Source of the DNA: an uncultured Bacteroidales bacterium
Lineage (GTDB): Bacteria > Bacteroidota > Bacteroidia > Bacteroidales > P3
Direction: 5' to 3'
Assembly: GCA_937884485.1 (NCBI GenBank)
Contig: CALGCG010000121.1
Span: forward strand, 1-64,000
Length of the DNA: 64,000 nt
The notes beneath the pieces were generated by a model, which was not told where the DNA came from, did not search any database, and saw nothing but the letters and a program-made list of their open reading frames with translations. Below, piece after piece: positions 23,318-33,198 of the stretch (position 1 is its first letter; each line of letters opens with the position of its first letter). A program made the translations under genes and the position numbers.

Positions 23318-25843
23318 CTAATAGATGGTGCTCTCGTCGCCGCCTTCCTCTTCCATCTGCTGCGGACGCTGCTTGAGGCCGTTGTTGATTTTCCACGAGA
23401 AGCCCACAGTGACCGTCGGCGAGAGGCGCTTGGCCCTCACCACGCGGTTCATCTGGTTGTCGTGGGTGGTGTGGCCCCAGCCGCCGGTGCAGAGCACGTC
23501 GGAGACGCGGATGTTGACGGTGCCACGCTTGTTGAAGACATCCTTCTTCACCGCCAGGTCCACCCAGTAGCTGGCCTCCATCTCGGTCTGCAGGTCGAGC
23601 CACGGCGCCCAATACTGGCCGCTGAGCTGGATGGTCCAGTCCTTGGGCAGGGTCATGAAGGAGGAGAACTTGCCGCTGGCCTGGAACGACTCCTTGTCCT
23701 GGTTGTTGAGCAGGGCGGTGCCCTGGATGTGGTTCTGGTAGAGGTTGAGGCTGACGTTGATTTTCCACCAGTTGAATATCTGCCAGTCGACGATGAACTC
23801 CAGGCCGTAGTTGTAACCGGTGCTGAGGTTGAAGCTCGTCGAGGCGCGGTAGCCGTCATACTGGGGGTTGTAGGGCTCCCACCAGGCGTAGCGCTCCACG
23901 CTGTCGGCGCACCACATGAAGCCGTAGCGGGTAATCATGTTGTTGGTCTGGCGGTAGTAGGCCGAGGTGAAGATATTGACCTTGTTGAATCCCAGGTTGT
24001 AGCTCAACTCGAAAGCGTTGGTGTATTCGGGGTCGAGGTTGGGGTTGCCGAAGCTGATTTGGTCGCCCTCGCGCACGTCCATGTAGGGGTTGAGGTCCCA
24101 CATGTGGGGACGGTGCACACGGCGGCTGTAGCTGAGCTGCATGCTCTGGAGGTCGGTGATTTTGTACGAGAGGTGCAGCGTGGGATAGAGCTGCCAGTAG
24201 GTCTTGTCGACGGGCTTGGTGGCGGGATGGTTGAGGTCCTCGCCGTAGATGGACGAATACTCGCCTCGCAGGCCGGCCTGCAGCGAGAGCTTCTCCATGA
24301 GGTTGCCGCCGAAGGTGGCGTAGACGGCATGGACATGCTGGCTGTAGTCGAAGTGGGTCGACGAGGTGGCGTCGTAGACATGCGTGGTGGTCGTGGTGGT
24401 GCGGTAGTAGTCGGCCTTCTGGTTGGGCCAGTCCATGCGGCCCTCGTAGCCCGTCTCCAAGCGCCAGCCGTTGTCGAAGGGACGCAGCCAGTTGAGCTTC
24501 AGGTTGGCCGTCTGGTGGTGGTTCTCCGTCTCGCTCTCGCGCAGGTAGTAGTGGTCAGCATGGGCGGCGGCATCGCGGTAGATCTGCTCCTGCTCGCCCT
24601 CGCCCGTCACTTGGCGGGTGCTGAAGGTGGCGTCGAAGGTCAGTTCCTCGTCCTTGCGGTCGAACTTCTTGGTGTAAAGGAGGTTGAACGTGTGGTTGAG
24701 GTTGACGTTGTCGCTGCCGGTGGTCTGGTCGTAGTGCATGGAGTCGGCGGCGTTGTACACGTCGCGGGCGTAGATGTCGCTGTGGCGACGGCGGTTGCCG
24801 CCACGCAGCTGGTAGCTGAGCAGCAGGCTGTTGTGGTCGTTGAAATAGTATTCGCCGCCAATCTTCATACTCCCCATGTAGTTGGGGTTGAGGCTGTACT
24901 GGTCGATGTCATAGTGCGAGCGCGTGGTGCCGTCGAGGTTGAGGTACTCGATGTCCGTGGTGGAGTGGTTGCCACGCTGGCGCACACCGCCGTCGGCATT
25001 GAAGAAGAGGCTGTACTTCTCCGTGGAGTAGTTGAGGCTGATGTTGCCCATGGCAGTAGGAATGAAGGCGGGCAGAGAGTCCGGCACCATGAAGGGCAGC
25101 GGGGCGCCGACGTTGACGTTCACCACGCCGTTCAGACCCAGGGCACCGGCGGTTTTGTCCTTGAGCTTGATGTTGATGATACCGCTCATACCCTCGGGGT
25201 CGTACTTGGCCGAGGGGTTGGTGATGACCTCCACGTTCTCCACCGTCGAGGCGGGTATCTGCTCCAGCAACGACGCCAGGTCACTGCTCAGCAACTCGCT
25301 GGGGCGGCCGTTGACCAGCACCTTGACGTTGCTCGAGCCGCGCAGCGTCACGTTGCCGTCGTTGTCCACGGCCACGCTGGGCACCTGCTCCAGCACGTCG
25401 GTGGCCGTGCCGCCGCTGCTCACTATGTTCTTGTCTACATTGATGACGCGCTTGTCCAACTGGTATTCCACCATCGAGCGCTCGGCGGTGACCTCCACCG
25501 CTTCCATCATCGTGCCGCTCATTTTCAGCGGCACCTTGCCCACTTTCACATCGCGGTGCTTGTCGTTCAGCACCACCACATTGCCATGATAGTAAGCATC
25601 ATATCCCATGAACGTCACCCTCAGCACATAGCGCCCGTAGGGGGCCGTCAGCGCGAAGCTGCCGTTGCTCTCGCTCACCGTGCCGTTGACCAGCGACGAG
25701 TCGCTGGCCCGCAGCAGCGCCACATTGGCGTACTCAATGTTCTCGCCCGACCGGGCATCCACAACCTTACCTCTAACTCCGCCCTGCTGCGCCACGGCAG
25801 CAACGCTCAAAATAGTAAATACCAATACAATAAGTTTCTTCAT
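23318..25843 (-). CDS. TonB-dependent receptor-like outer-membrane protein (OMP_b-brl_3 type)
   Basis: An 841-residue outer-membrane protein. It has a signal peptide (MKKLIVLVFTILSVAAVAQQ), a CarboxypepD-regulatory-like domain (GGVRGKVVDARSGENIEYAN, about residues 21-105), a plug domain (VEYQLDKRVINVDKNI, VLEQVPSVAVDNDGNVTLRG, VLVNGRPSELL, ITNPSAKYDPEGMSGIINI) and a beta-barrel ending in a stretch rich in Gln and Glu. The plug and barrel match the 'outer membrane beta-barrel family' group, whose substrates are largely unknown. No SusD partner is adjacent. It is transcribed from its own TATCTTTG box. Confidence 0.88.
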   Translation of the reverse strand: MKKLIVLVFTILSVAAVAQQGGVRGKVVDARSGENIEYANVALLRASDSSLVNGTVSESNGSFALTAPYGRYVLRVTFMGYDAYYHGNVVVLNDKHRDVKVGKVPLKMSGTMMEAVEVTAERSMVEYQLDKRVINVDKNIVSSGGTATDVLEQVPSVAVDNDGNVTLRGSSNVKVLVNGRPSELLSSDLASLLEQIPASTVENVEVITNPSAKYDPEGMSGIINIKLKDKTAGALGLNGVVNVNVGAPLPFMVPDSLPAFIPTAMGNISLNYSTEKYSLFFNADGGVRQRGNHSTTDIEYLNLDGTTRSHYDIDQYSLNPNYMGSMKIGGEYYFNDHNSLLLSYQLRGGNRRRHSDIYARDVYNAADSMHYDQTTGSDNVNLNHTFNLLYTKKFDRKDEELTFDATFSTRQVTGEGEQEQIYRDAAAHADHYYLRESETENHHQTANLKLNWLRPFDNGWRLETGYEGRMDWPNQKADYYRTTTTTTHVYDATSSTHFDYSQHVHAVYATFGGNLMEKLSLQAGLRGEYSSIYGEDLNHPATKPVDKTYWQLYPTLHLSYKITDLQSMQLSYSRRVHRPHMWDLNPYMDVREGDQISFGNPNLDPEYTNAFELSYNLGFNKVNIFTSAYYRQTNNMITRYGFMWCADSVERYAWWEPYNPQYDGYRASTSFNLSTGYNYGLEFIVDWQIFNWWKINVSLNLYQNHIQGTALLNNQDKESFQASGKFSSFMTLPKDWTIQLSGQYWAPWLDLQTEMEASYWVDLAVKKDVFNKRGTVNIRVSDVLCTGGWGHTTHDNQMNRVVRAKRLSPTVTVGFSWKINNGLKQRPQQMEEEGGDESTIY

Positions 25844-25862
25844 AAATCAACTAATAAAACTG

Positions 25863-25870
25863 CAAAGATA
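25863..25870 (-). promoter_or_regulatory. Promoter box of the OMP_b-brl_3 receptor
   Basis: TATCTTTG followed by CAG on the minus strand, 20 bases before the ATG at 25843. Confidence 0.7.
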
Positions 25871-26017
25871 CGTATTTCCCGCGACATAGCGAAATATTAT
25901 TTTGCCTCATTGGAAAAACAAGCGCAAAACGCCCGCAGAACAACCAATCTGCGGGCGTTTTTTTTTGTTTCTGCACAATTCGCCGGCGAGGGAAAATGCC
26001 GCGCCGACCAAAAAAAG

Positions 26018-26413
26018 TCACTGCTGCGGCTTGGGCTGGCGCACGTAGTGCGGCATCTCGAAGGGAATCTCGATGGAGTACTCGATGAGGCCGCCGAAGG
26101 CGCCGTCCTCCTTCCACCAGGGGGTCTGGTAGATGAGTTTCTTCACCTTGGAGCCGTCGGCGAGGGTCTTCTCGATGGTGTAGGCGTTGAGCTGCTGGTG
26201 CTCCAGCAGGCCCTTGAGCTTGGTCTTGGCGGGCTCGGGGTGGCAGTCCATGAGGTTGTTGCCGATAATCTTGTGGCCGTGGCTGTTGACATCGGCGCTA
26301 TGCTGGTTCATGTCCAGCACATTGCCCTCGGGGTCGCAGATGGTGATGGCAATGTTGTTCAGGTGTTCAAAATATTCTTGCATAACTTCTTTGTTTATAA
26401 CGGCGAATTTCAC
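26018..26413 (-). CDS. Small PAS-domain protein
   Basis: 131 residues made up of a single PAS-type sensor fold: MQEYFEHLNNIAITICDPEGNVLDMN, then HKIIGNNLMDCHPEPAKTKL and VKKLIYQTPWWKEDGAFGG. It has no output domain. The DCHPEPA pattern resembles the PAS domain of DUF438-type proteins, where His/Cys may bind haem or iron (recollection). Start at 26413 or at the Met ten codons later. It lies downstream of the phosphate acyltransferase gene but is separated from it by a terminator. Confidence 0.7.
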   Translation of the reverse strand: MKFAVINKEVMQEYFEHLNNIAITICDPEGNVLDMNQHSADVNSHGHKIIGNNLMDCHPEPAKTKLKGLLEHQQLNAYTIEKTLADGSKVKKLIYQTPWWKEDGAFGGLIEYSIEIPFEMPHYVRQPKPQQ

Positions 26414-26458
26414 AAATCAAGCGAATTGCCAGAACTCGGGATTACAGGCTAATTACTC

Positions 26459-26515
26459 GAAAAAAACTTGCGCAGGCACAATTAGCGTAATTTGCTCAAA
26501 ATTGTCCTGCGCAAG
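26459..26515 (-). terminator. Terminator of the phosphate acyltransferase gene
   Basis: Arms CTTGCGCAGGCACAATT (26467-26483) and AATTGTCCTGCGCAAG (26500-26515) pair with one bulged base. On the minus strand the hairpin is followed by TTTTTTT. Confidence 0.88.
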
Positions 26516-26554
26516 CATTTTCGTTAAATTCGCAAAATTAGCCGTTCCCTTGAA

Positions 26555-27463
26555 TTATTTGCACTGCAGGGCGGCCAGGGCGATGCTGTAGAGCTTGGTC
26601 TTGGCGCTGTCGCCACGGCTGGTGAGGACGCAGGGGACGCGGGCACCCATCACCATGCAAGCCAGCTCGGCGTGGGCAAACTTGGTGCAGGCCTTGTAGA
26701 AGATGTTGCCGCTCTCGATGTTGGGGAAGAGCAGGCAGTCGGCGTCGCCGGCAACCTCGGAGGTGAGCTTCTTGGTCTGGGCGCTCTCCTTGTCGATGGC
26801 GCAGTCGAGGCTCAGAGGACCGTCGACAACGGCACCGGGAATCTGGCCACGCTGGCTCTGCATGCTAAGCCAAGCGGCTTCGGCGCAGGCGGGCATTCCG
26901 ACGGAGACCTGCTCGGTGGCGGCGAGAACGGCCACTTTGGGTTTGGGGGTCTCGAGGCTCTTGGAGACCTGGATGAGGAAGTTCATGATGGCGGTCTTCT
27001 GCTTGAAGTCGGGGGCCGGGATGATGGCCATGTCGGAGCAGCAGAGCAGCTTGTGGTAGGCGGGAACCTCCATGACGGCCATGTGGGTCAGCATGTCGTT
27101 CTTCTTGCCGGGCATGAGGCCTTTCTCCTTGTTGAGGATGGCGCGCATGTACTTGTCGGTGCTGAGGAGGCCCTTCATCAGGAAGTCGCCTTTGCCCTCG
27201 TTGATGAGCTGCACGGCCAGGGCGCCGGCCTTGTTGTCGTTGGCTTCCTGCACCAGCTCGAACTTGTTCACGTCGATGCCTTCTTCGGCGCAGACCTTCT
27301 TGATGGTCTCGATGTCGCCCACGAGGGTGGCGTCAACGATGCCGCGATCGATGGCAGCGCTCACAGCGCAGATGGTATGGGAGTCATTAGCATAAGCGGC
27401 CACAAGGCGCTTTTTACCTTTCGATTTGACCAGCTCCAGCAGGTCGTCAAGTTTTGTAATCAT
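26555..27463 (-). CDS. Phosphate acyltransferase, phosphate butyryltransferase-like
   Basis: A 302-residue enzyme of the PTA/PTB family exchanging CoA for phosphate on short acyl-CoAs, the step before ATP formation by an acyl kinase. Recognisable parts are AAYANDSHTICAVSAAIDRG, FLMKGLLSTDKYMRAIL, MPGKKNDMLTHMAVMEVP and DADCLLFPNIESGNIFYKA. Its length fits Ptb rather than the longer Pta. No butyrate kinase lies beside it, so acyl specificity (butyryl, isobutyryl or others) is open. A link with the 2-oxoacid oxidoreductase IorAB is conceivable but unsupported by position. Confidence 0.85.
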   Translation of the reverse strand: MITKLDDLLELVKSKGKKRLVAAYANDSHTICAVSAAIDRGIVDATLVGDIETIKKVCAEEGIDVNKFELVQEANDNKAGALAVQLINEGKGDFLMKGLLSTDKYMRAILNKEKGLMPGKKNDMLTHMAVMEVPAYHKLLCCSDMAIIPAPDFKQKTAIMNFLIQVSKSLETPKPKVAVLAATEQVSVGMPACAEAAWLSMQSQRGQIPGAVVDGPLSLDCAIDKESAQTKKLTSEVAGDADCLLFPNIESGNIFYKACTKFAHAELACMVMGARVPCVLTSRGDSAKTKLYSIALAALQCK

Positions 27464-27833
27464 CTTATTGTTATTTTTTTATGTTTGATATTTATGTTGT
27501 ATTCGGACTGCAAATATACTAAATTTTTATTAATGAACACGAAAGATTTCTCTTTTTTCCAATTTTTCCTTCCGCCGGGTCCCCCTCCCGCCCCGACAGC
27601 GCCCCCTCCGTAACCCGGAATGCGATGGCCCAAAGTCCCTGTCAACCCCCTGCCAACTCCCTACCAACTCCCTACCAACTCCCACCACAGTGGGATTTGA
27701 CCGGCAGATGAAAGGGACAAAACAGGCCGAATTAACAGTCTTTAACAAAATCGGGACCCCTACAGCACGCGGCAGCGGTTCGGAGCGATGCAGGGCAAAC
27801 GCCGGAATAGTTCATCGCCATGTCACAAAAAAT
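27464..27833. other. Intergenic region between divergent ptb-like and rimP genes
   Basis: It contains GTTGGTAGGG-family copy 2 (27638-27755) and, at the left, an AT-rich leader/promoter zone for the minus-strand gene. I see no coding sequence. Confidence 0.6.
27638..27755. repeat. GTTGGTAGGG-family element, copy 2 (long form, reverse orientation)
   Basis: Four CAACTCCCTACC-type units run into CCCACCACAGTGGG, then an extended flank (TTTGA, GATGAA, GGGA, TTAAC-GTCTTTAACAAA). The flank also occurs in copy 4 at 56374-56493. This shows an element of about 115-120 bases, not just a short tandem repeat. Confidence 0.8.
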
Positions 27834-27864
27834 TTTGCCAGTTTGAAAAAAGGTTGTATCTTTG
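27834..27864 (+). promoter_or_regulatory. rimP-nusA-infB promoter
   Basis: TTTG (27834-27837), 19 bases, TATCTTTG (27857-27864) followed by CAG. The start point should lie near 27870, giving a leader of about 35-40 bases. Confidence 0.82.
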
Positions 27865-27874
27865 CAGCGGAATG

Positions 27875-27899
27875 AGAGAGGTCGAGAACCTCTCTTTTT
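27875..27899 (+). promoter_or_regulatory. Terminator-like hairpin in the rimP leader (possible attenuator)
   Basis: AGAGAGGT (27875-27882), loop CGAGA, ACCTCTCT (27888-27895), then a T-run to 27899, only seven bases before the rimP ATG and after the promoter. It has the form of an intrinsic terminator inside the leader of the operon that encodes NusA. Confidence 0.65.
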
Positions 27900-27906
27900 A
27901 TTAGTT

Positions 27907-28347
27907 ATGATAGAGAAAATCAAGATATTAGAACTAGTCAACACCGCGTTGGAAGGGAGCGATAAGTTCCTGGTGAACCTGAAAATCACCCCCGACAACC
28001 GCATCTTTGTCGACATCGACGGCGACAACGGCGTCACCATCGACGACTGCATCGAACTGAGCCGTGCCATCGAGGGCAAGCTGGACCGCGAGGCGGAGGA
28101 CTTCGAGCTCAACGTCAGCTCCGCCGGAGCCGACCAGCCGCTGAAGCTCACGCGGCAGTACCGCAAGAATGTGGGCCGCGAGCTGGAGGTGGTGACCGTC
28201 GACGGCGAGCGCGCCGAGGGCACCCTCGAGGACGCCTCGGACGAGGGCATCGTGCTCCGCACCAAGGGCACCAAGAAGCAAGCCCCGGAGACCCTGCGCT
28301 ACGCCTACCGCGACATCAAGAGCGCCCGCGTGGCGCTGAAGTTCTGA
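27907..28347 (+). CDS. rimP: Ribosome maturation factor RimP
   Basis: A 146-residue 30S assembly factor. The N-terminal alpha/beta domain has FVDIDGDNGVTIDDCIELSRAIEGKLD and ELNVSSAGADQPLK (the family's V-SPG-like turn). The C-terminal SH3-like domain is around RELEVVTVDGERAEGTL. ATG 27907 (MIEKIKILELV) is chosen because the longer frame would begin inside the leader hairpin. First gene of the conserved rimP-nusA-infB order. Confidence 0.92.
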   Translation: MIEKIKILELVNTALEGSDKFLVNLKITPDNRIFVDIDGDNGVTIDDCIELSRAIEGKLDREAEDFELNVSSAGADQPLKLTRQYRKNVGRELEVVTVDGERAEGTLEDASDEGIVLRTKGTKKQAPETLRYAYRDIKSARVALKF

Positions 28348-28375
28348 ACCTTGCCGGCAGGATGCCGGCGGCTCA
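28348..28375. repeat. GCCGGC (REP-like) hairpin between rimP and nusA
   Basis: TTGCCGGCAGGATGCCGGCGGCTC begins within a few bases of the rimP stop. Same family as the units at 7193-7352 and 41317-41344. Confidence 0.8.
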
Positions 28376-28411
28376 AGAGAAAAGAAAAAAGAAGAAACAA
28401 CATATATTAAG

Positions 28412-29647
28412 ATGAAAACGTTAGACCTGAGTGGTTCCTTTCAGGAATTCAAGGAATTTAAGAACATCGACCGCGAAACGCTGATGCGCATCCTCGAAGA
28501 GGTGTTCCGCACAGCCCTGGCCAAGCGCTACGGCTCGGAGGACAACTTTGACATCATCGTCAACATCGACAAGGGAGACCTCGAAATCTTCCGCAACCGC
28601 ACCATCGTGGAAGACGGCGAGGTGAAGGACCCCAGCCGCGAGATTGCGCTGAGCGACGCCCAGAAGATCGAGTCGGACTTCGAGGTCGGCGAGGAATGCT
28701 CCGAGCCCATCCTTATGAGCGACTTCGGCCGCCGCGAAATCCTCTCCATCCGTCAGAACCTGGTGAGCAAAATCCAGGACTACGAGAAGAGCCTCATCTT
28801 CCAGAAATACAAAGAGAAAGTGGGCGAGGTCATCGTCGGCGAAGTCTACCAGCCGTGGAACAAGGAGATCCTCATCCTCGACGAGGAGAAGATCGAGCTC
28901 GTGCTGCCCAAGAGCGAGCAGATACCCAGCGACCACTTCCGCAAGGGCGACACCGTGCGCGCCGTGGTGCTCAAGGTGGAGATGCGCAACAACAACCCCA
29001 GCATCATCCTCTCGCGCACCAGCCCCATCTTCCTTGAGCGCCTGCTCGAAGCCGAGGTGCCCGAGATCTACGACGGCCTCATCACCATCCGCAACATCGT
29101 GCGCCAGCCCGGCGAGCGCGCCAAAGTAGCCGTGGAGAGCTACGACGACCGCATCGACCCCGTGGGAAGCTGCGTCGGCGTCAAGGGCGGCCGCATCCAC
29201 GGCATCGTCCGCGAACTGCGCAACGAGAACATCGACGTCATCAACTACACCAACCGCGTGGACCTGATGATACAGCGTGCCCTCTCGCCCGCCAAGGTCA
29301 GCAACATCAAAATCAACGAAGAGGCCAAGACCGCCGAAGTCTTCATGCAGCCCGACCAGGTGAGCCTGGCCATCGGCAAGGGCGGATACAACATCAAGCT
29401 GGCCTCCAAGCTCGTAGGCTACGAGATTGAGGTCTACCGCGACACTGACGAGGACTTCGACGATGTGGCACTGTCCGAATTCAACGACGAAATCGACCAG
29501 TGGATCATCGACGAGCTCATCAAGATCGGCTGCGACACCGCCAAGAGCGTGCTCGCACTGCCCAAGGAGGAGCTCATGACCCGCACCGACCTCGAAGAAG
29601 AGACCATCGACCACGTGCTCGAGGTACTGAGAGCAGAGTTTGAATAA
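28412..29647 (+). CDS. nusA: Transcription termination/antitermination factor NusA
   Basis: 411 residues. The N-terminal RNAP-binding domain covers about residues 1-130 (FKNIDRETLMRILEEVFRTA). The S1 domain lies around VGEVIVGEVYQ. KH1 and KH2 domains include PGERAKVAV, DPVGSCVGVKGGRI, RALSPAKVSNI and AIGKGGYNIKLASKL. A short C-terminal helical segment (WIIDELIKIGCDTAKSVLAL) replaces the two acidic repeats of E. coli NusA. It modulates pausing, termination and rRNA antitermination. It may regulate its own operon through the leader hairpin (inference). Confidence 0.95.
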   Translation: MKTLDLSGSFQEFKEFKNIDRETLMRILEEVFRTALAKRYGSEDNFDIIVNIDKGDLEIFRNRTIVEDGEVKDPSREIALSDAQKIESDFEVGEECSEPILMSDFGRREILSIRQNLVSKIQDYEKSLIFQKYKEKVGEVIVGEVYQPWNKEILILDEEKIELVLPKSEQIPSDHFRKGDTVRAVVLKVEMRNNNPSIILSRTSPIFLERLLEAEVPEIYDGLITIRNIVRQPGERAKVAVESYDDRIDPVGSCVGVKGGRIHGIVRELRNENIDVINYTNRVDLMIQRALSPAKVSNIKINEEAKTAEVFMQPDQVSLAIGKGGYNIKLASKLVGYEIEVYRDTDEDFDDVALSEFNDEIDQWIIDELIKIGCDTAKSVLALPKEELMTRTDLEEETIDHVLEVLRAEFE

Positions 29648-29715
29648 TCGGAATCCACCGCATTTCATTATTCAACATTCAATATTCAAATTAAAAAGAA
29701 AGGACGCAGAGAATT

Positions 29716-32661
29716 ATGGCAAGTTTCAGACTGACAAAAGTGGCCAAGGACTTCAACGTGGGCATCCAGACCCTCGTGGACTACCTTGCCAAGAAGGGGC
29801 ATCAGGTCGACGCCAACCCCAATACGAAGATAAGCGAAGAGCAGTATGAACTGCTGGCCACGGCTTTCCAGGGCGAGCGCAAAGTGAAAGAGGAAGCCGA
29901 CAAGATTGAACTCGTTGCCAGCAGCAACCGTGTGGTGGAACTTGCCAACAAGGAGGAGTCAGAAGAGGAGAAGGAAGAGGTAGTCATCAAGAACTACGCC
30001 CCCGCCAAGTCCCCGGCCGAGCCCAAAGTCGAGGACGACGCCGTGCCCGAGGCTCCCGCCGAACCCGAACCGCAGCCCGAACCCGTGGCCGAGGCCCCCA
30101 AAGAGGAGGAAGAACCCGCCGAGGAACCCGAGGTTCAGCAGCCCGAACCCGTCAGCGAACCCGCTGAGGAGGAAGACGAACCCGACGAGGAGCCCGACGA
30201 AGACGACAGCCCCAGCACCACCAGCGACAGCCCCTTCAAGGTGGTGGGCACCGTAGACCTCAGTGCCATCAACCAGCGCATGCGTCCCGACAAGAAAAAG
30301 CGCAAGAAAGGCGAGAAACGCGAACCTGCCGTCTCGCCCGCCGCTGCCGCCAAACCCAAAGGCAGCACCCCTGCGCCCAAGCCCGCACCGGCTCCCAAAC
30401 CCGAATCCGTGAAGGTTGACGAGCCCGTCAAACCCGCCGAGCCCGCCAAGCCCGAACCCGAGTTCATCGAGACCCAGTACACCAAGCTGGAAGGCCCCAA
30501 GGTGCTGGACAAGATCGACCTCAGCCAGTTCAGCAAGGACGGCGCCGACACTCCCGGCAGCAAGCGCAAGCGCAAGCACACCAAGAAGGAAGCCGTCAGC
30601 GCCCAGGAGGTGAAGAAGATTGGCGCCGAAGTGGCCAAGAAGGAGAACAAGGAGAAGGAAAAGGCCAAGAAGGAGAGCCAGAAGAACGCCGCCGCACAGC
30701 AACAGGGTTCCGGCAAGAAGAAGAAAAAGAAAGAGGAGAAGAAGCCCGTCGAGATAGACGACAACGAAATCGAGAAGCAGATCCGCGACACGCTGGCCCG
30801 CCTCTCGCCCCTCGGCAAGTCGAAGACCTCCAAGCACAACCGCGAGAAGCGCCAGAAGGTGCACGCCCAGATGGAAGAGGAGCTCCAGCACGAGATGGAG
30901 CAGCAGAACGTGCTGCAGGTGACGGAGTTCGTCACCGCCAACGAGCTGGCCACCATGATGAACGTGCCGGTGACCAAGATTATCGCCACCTGCATGTCGG
31001 TCGGCATCTTCGTGAGCATCAACCAGCGCCTCGACGCCGAGACCATCAAGCTCATCGCCGACGAGTTCGGCTTTGAGGTGAGCTTCGCCTCGGAGGATGT
31101 GGTCAACACCATCCACAAGATTGAGGAGGAGGACCGCCCCGAGGACCTCGTGCCCCGCAACCCCATCATCACCGTTATGGGCCATGTGGACCACGGTAAG
31201 ACGTCGCTGCTCGACTACATCCGCAAGACCAACGTCATCGCCGGCGAGGCGGGCGGCATCACCCAGCACATCGGTGCCTACGAGGTGCAGACCGCCGACG
31301 GCCGCAAGATCACCTTCTTGGATACCCCCGGTCACGAAGCCTTCACCGCCATGCGTGCCCGTGGTGCCAAGATGACGGATATCGCCATCATCGTCATCGC
31401 CGCCGACGACAAGATCATGCCGCAGACGGTCGAGGCCATCAACCACGCCCAGTCAGCCGGTGTGCCCATCGTCTTCGCCATCAACAAAATCGATAAACCC
31501 GGCGCCGACCCCGACCGCATCAAGACCGAGCTGGCCAACATGAACCTGCTCGTCGAGGAATGGGGCGGCAAATACCAGAGCCAGGACATCAGCGCCAAGA
31601 AGGGCATCGGTGTCGAAGAGCTGCTGGAGAAGGTCATCCTGCAGGCCGACATCATGGAGCTCAAAGGCAACCCCAACAAGCGCGCCAAGGGTGTGGTCAT
31701 CGAGAGCGCCCTCGACAAGGGCCGTGGCTACATCGCCAAGCTCCTCGTGCAGGACGGCACCATCCGCAAGGGCGACCCCATCGTGGCCGGTGCCATCGCG
31801 GGCCGCGTGCGCGCCATGTACAACGAGCGCAACCAGGAGGTTATGTCCGCCGGACCCTCGCAGCCTGTGCTGCTGCTGGGCCTCACCGGCGCCTGCCAGG
31901 CTGGCGACACCTTCAACGTCATGGAGAACGAGAAGGAAGCCAAGGACATCGCCGCCAAGCGTACCCAGCTGGCCCGCGAGCAGGGCCTGCGCACCCAGAC
32001 GCACCTCACGCTCGAGGAAATCGGCCGTCGCCGCGCCCTGGGCAACTTCAAGGAACTCAATATCATCGTCAAGGGCGATGTGGACGGCTCCGTGGAAGCC
32101 CTCAGCGACTCGCTCATCAAACTCGGCACCGAAGAGGTGCAGGTCAACGTCATCCACAAGGGCGTGGGCCAGATTTCGGAGAACGACGTCACGCTGGCCA
32201 TGGCCTCCGACGCCATCATCATCGGCTTCCAGGTGCGTCCTTCCGTCGGCGCCCGCAAGATGGCCGAGACCGAGCACATCGACATCCGCCTCTACAGCAT
32301 CATCTACGACGCCATCAACGAGCTCAAGGACGCCATCGAGGGCATGCTGGCCCCCGAGACGCAGGAGAAGATCGTGGCCAACCTCGAGATCCGCGAGACC
32401 TTCAAGATCTCCAAGGTGGGCACCATCGCCGGCTGTATGTGCCTCGACGGCAAGATCAACCGCCAGAGCAACATCCGCATCATCCGCGACGGCATCGTGG
32501 TCTACACCGGCAAGCTCGCCTCCCTCAAGCGCTTCAAGGACGACGTCAAAGAGGTGGTCAGCGGCCAGGACTGCGGCCTGAACATCGAGAACTACAACGA
32601 CATCAAGGTCGGCGACATCGTCGAAGCCTACGAGGTCATCGAGATCAAGCGCAAACTTTGA
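29716..32661 (+). CDS. infB: Translation initiation factor IF-2
   Basis: 981 residues. The N-terminal IF2-N helix ([20 protein letters not shown]) is followed by a very long acidic then Lys/Ala/Pro-rich linker (about residues 70-370), a second IF2-N ([19 protein letters not shown]) and the GTPase with [17 protein letters not shown] and NKIDKPG. Domains II-IV end with [12 protein letters not shown]. It delivers fMet-tRNA to the 30S subunit. The linker makes it longer than E. coli IF-2, which is usual in Bacteroidota. A 7-bp tandem repeat begins at its last base. Confidence 0.96.
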   Translation: MASFRLTKVAKDFNVGIQTLVDYLAKKGHQVDANPNTKISEEQYELLATAFQGERKVKEEADKIELVASSNRVVELANKEESEEEKEEVVIKNYAPAKSPAEPKVEDDAVPEAPAEPEPQPEPVAEAPKEEEEPAEEPEVQQPEPVSEPAEEEDEPDEEPDEDDSPSTTSDSPFKVVGTVDLSAINQRMRPDKKKRKKGEKREPAVSPAAAAKPKGSTPAPKPAPAPKPESVKVDEPVKPAEPAKPEPEFIETQYTKLEGPKVLDKIDLSQFSKDGADTPGSKRKRKHTKKEAVSAQEVKKIGAEVAKKENKEKEKAKKESQKNAAAQQQGSGKKKKKKEEKKPVEIDDNEIEKQIRDTLARLSPLGKSKTSKHNREKRQKVHAQMEEELQHEMEQQNVLQVTEFVTANELATMMNVPVTKIIATCMSVGIFVSINQRLDAETIKLIADEFGFEVSFASEDVVNTIHKIEEEDRPEDLVPRNPIITVMGHVDHGKTSLLDYIRKTNVIAGEAGGITQHIGAYEVQTADGRKITFLDTPGHEAFTAMRARGAKMTDIAIIVIAADDKIMPQTVEAINHAQSAGVPIVFAINKIDKPGADPDRIKTELANMNLLVEEWGGKYQSQDISAKKGIGVEELLEKVILQADIMELKGNPNKRAKGVVIESALDKGRGYIAKLLVQDGTIRKGDPIVAGAIAGRVRAMYNERNQEVMSAGPSQPVLLLGLTGACQAGDTFNVMENEKEAKDIAAKRTQLAREQGLRTQTHLTLEEIGRRRALGNFKELNIIVKGDVDGSVEALSDSLIKLGTEEVQVNVIHKGVGQISENDVTLAMASDAIIIGFQVRPSVGARKMAETEHIDIRLYSIIYDAINELKDAIEGMLAPETQEKIVANLEIRETFKISKVGTIAGCMCLDGKINRQSNIRIIRDGIVVYTGKLASLKRFKDDVKEVVSGQDCGLNIENYNDIKVGDIVEAYEVIEIKRKL

Positions 32662-32760
32662 TAGGTTATAGGTTATGGGTTATAGGTTATAGGTTGTACT
32701 AAGCCCCGTAGGGGCAACAGCGAATAGGCAGGGGTGAAGCGCAGCGCAACCCCTGCACAC
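32661..32760. repeat. 7-bp tandem repeat plus two hairpins after infB
   Basis: Five ATAGGTT-type units (32661-32695) start on the final base of the infB stop codon. They are followed by GCCCCGTAGGGGC and by GCAGGGGT-GAAGCGCAGCGC-AACCCCTGC. No U-run follows either hairpin, so they are not classic terminators. Confidence 0.8.
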
Positions 32761-32855
32761 TCAACCACCCACCACCCAAGCCCGCAGGGGCGGCAGAAAA
32801 TAAGGAAAAGCGAAACAATAAAAACAACAAACCGCCGTTAATACGGCACAAGGCT

Positions 32856-32927
32856 GCCTCCTTAGTTCAACGGATAGAACGGAAGTTTCCTAAACTTTAG
32901 ATGAGGGTTCGATTCCCCCAGGGGGTA
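32856..32927 (+). tRNA. tRNA-Arg (CCT)
   Basis: Acceptor GCCTCCT pairs with AGGGGGT using two wobble pairs. The anticodon loop TTCCTAA carries CCT. The T loop is TTCGATT. CCA is not encoded. No intact att-type duplication of its 3' end was seen near the far end of the accessory region. Confidence 0.92.
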
Positions 32928-32931
32928 CAAA

Positions 32932-33120
32932 ATGACAGACGAAGAAATCAAAGAGTTTTCGGAGAAACTACAGTATGGACTCCGCCTAGCCGAGCGCCGC
33001 ATGCTGGAAGAAAAAGCTCTTCACGGTCAGGATATAGTGGTATGTGGTGACGACAACATCATCAAGCGCATCCCGGCCCAAGAAGCCCTTGACAACCTAA
33101 ACAAGTTGTTCCCTTTCTGA
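32932..33120 (+). CDS. Small acidic protein encoded directly after tRNA-Arg
   Basis: 62 residues, MTDEEIKEFSEKLQYGLRLA and so on, predicted helical at the N-terminus and ending LDNLNKLFPF. It begins four bases after the tRNA and ends about 80 bases before a good terminator, so it is probably made from the tRNA transcript. I recall similar 60-70-residue proteins in other Bacteroidales but cannot name a family or function. Confidence 0.6.
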   Translation: MTDEEIKEFSEKLQYGLRLAERRMLEEKALHGQDIVVCGDDNIIKRIPAQEALDNLNKLFPF

Positions 33121-33198
33121 CAATCTTTCGACTCCCCTTCGATGACCTTTGTCGTCAGAGCCGACGTCACAGCACGATTCCCTGCGGGAGTACAAAGA

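Noticed and set aside
23310..23768. N-terminal extension of the HsdR-N-like protein
   Set aside because: This part is the receptor gene read in another frame. The family domain begins only after the receptor stop.
23462..26452. 996-codon plus-strand frame
   Set aside because: Antisense shadow of the OMP_b-brl_3 receptor. No domain signal, extreme Val/His/Gly content.
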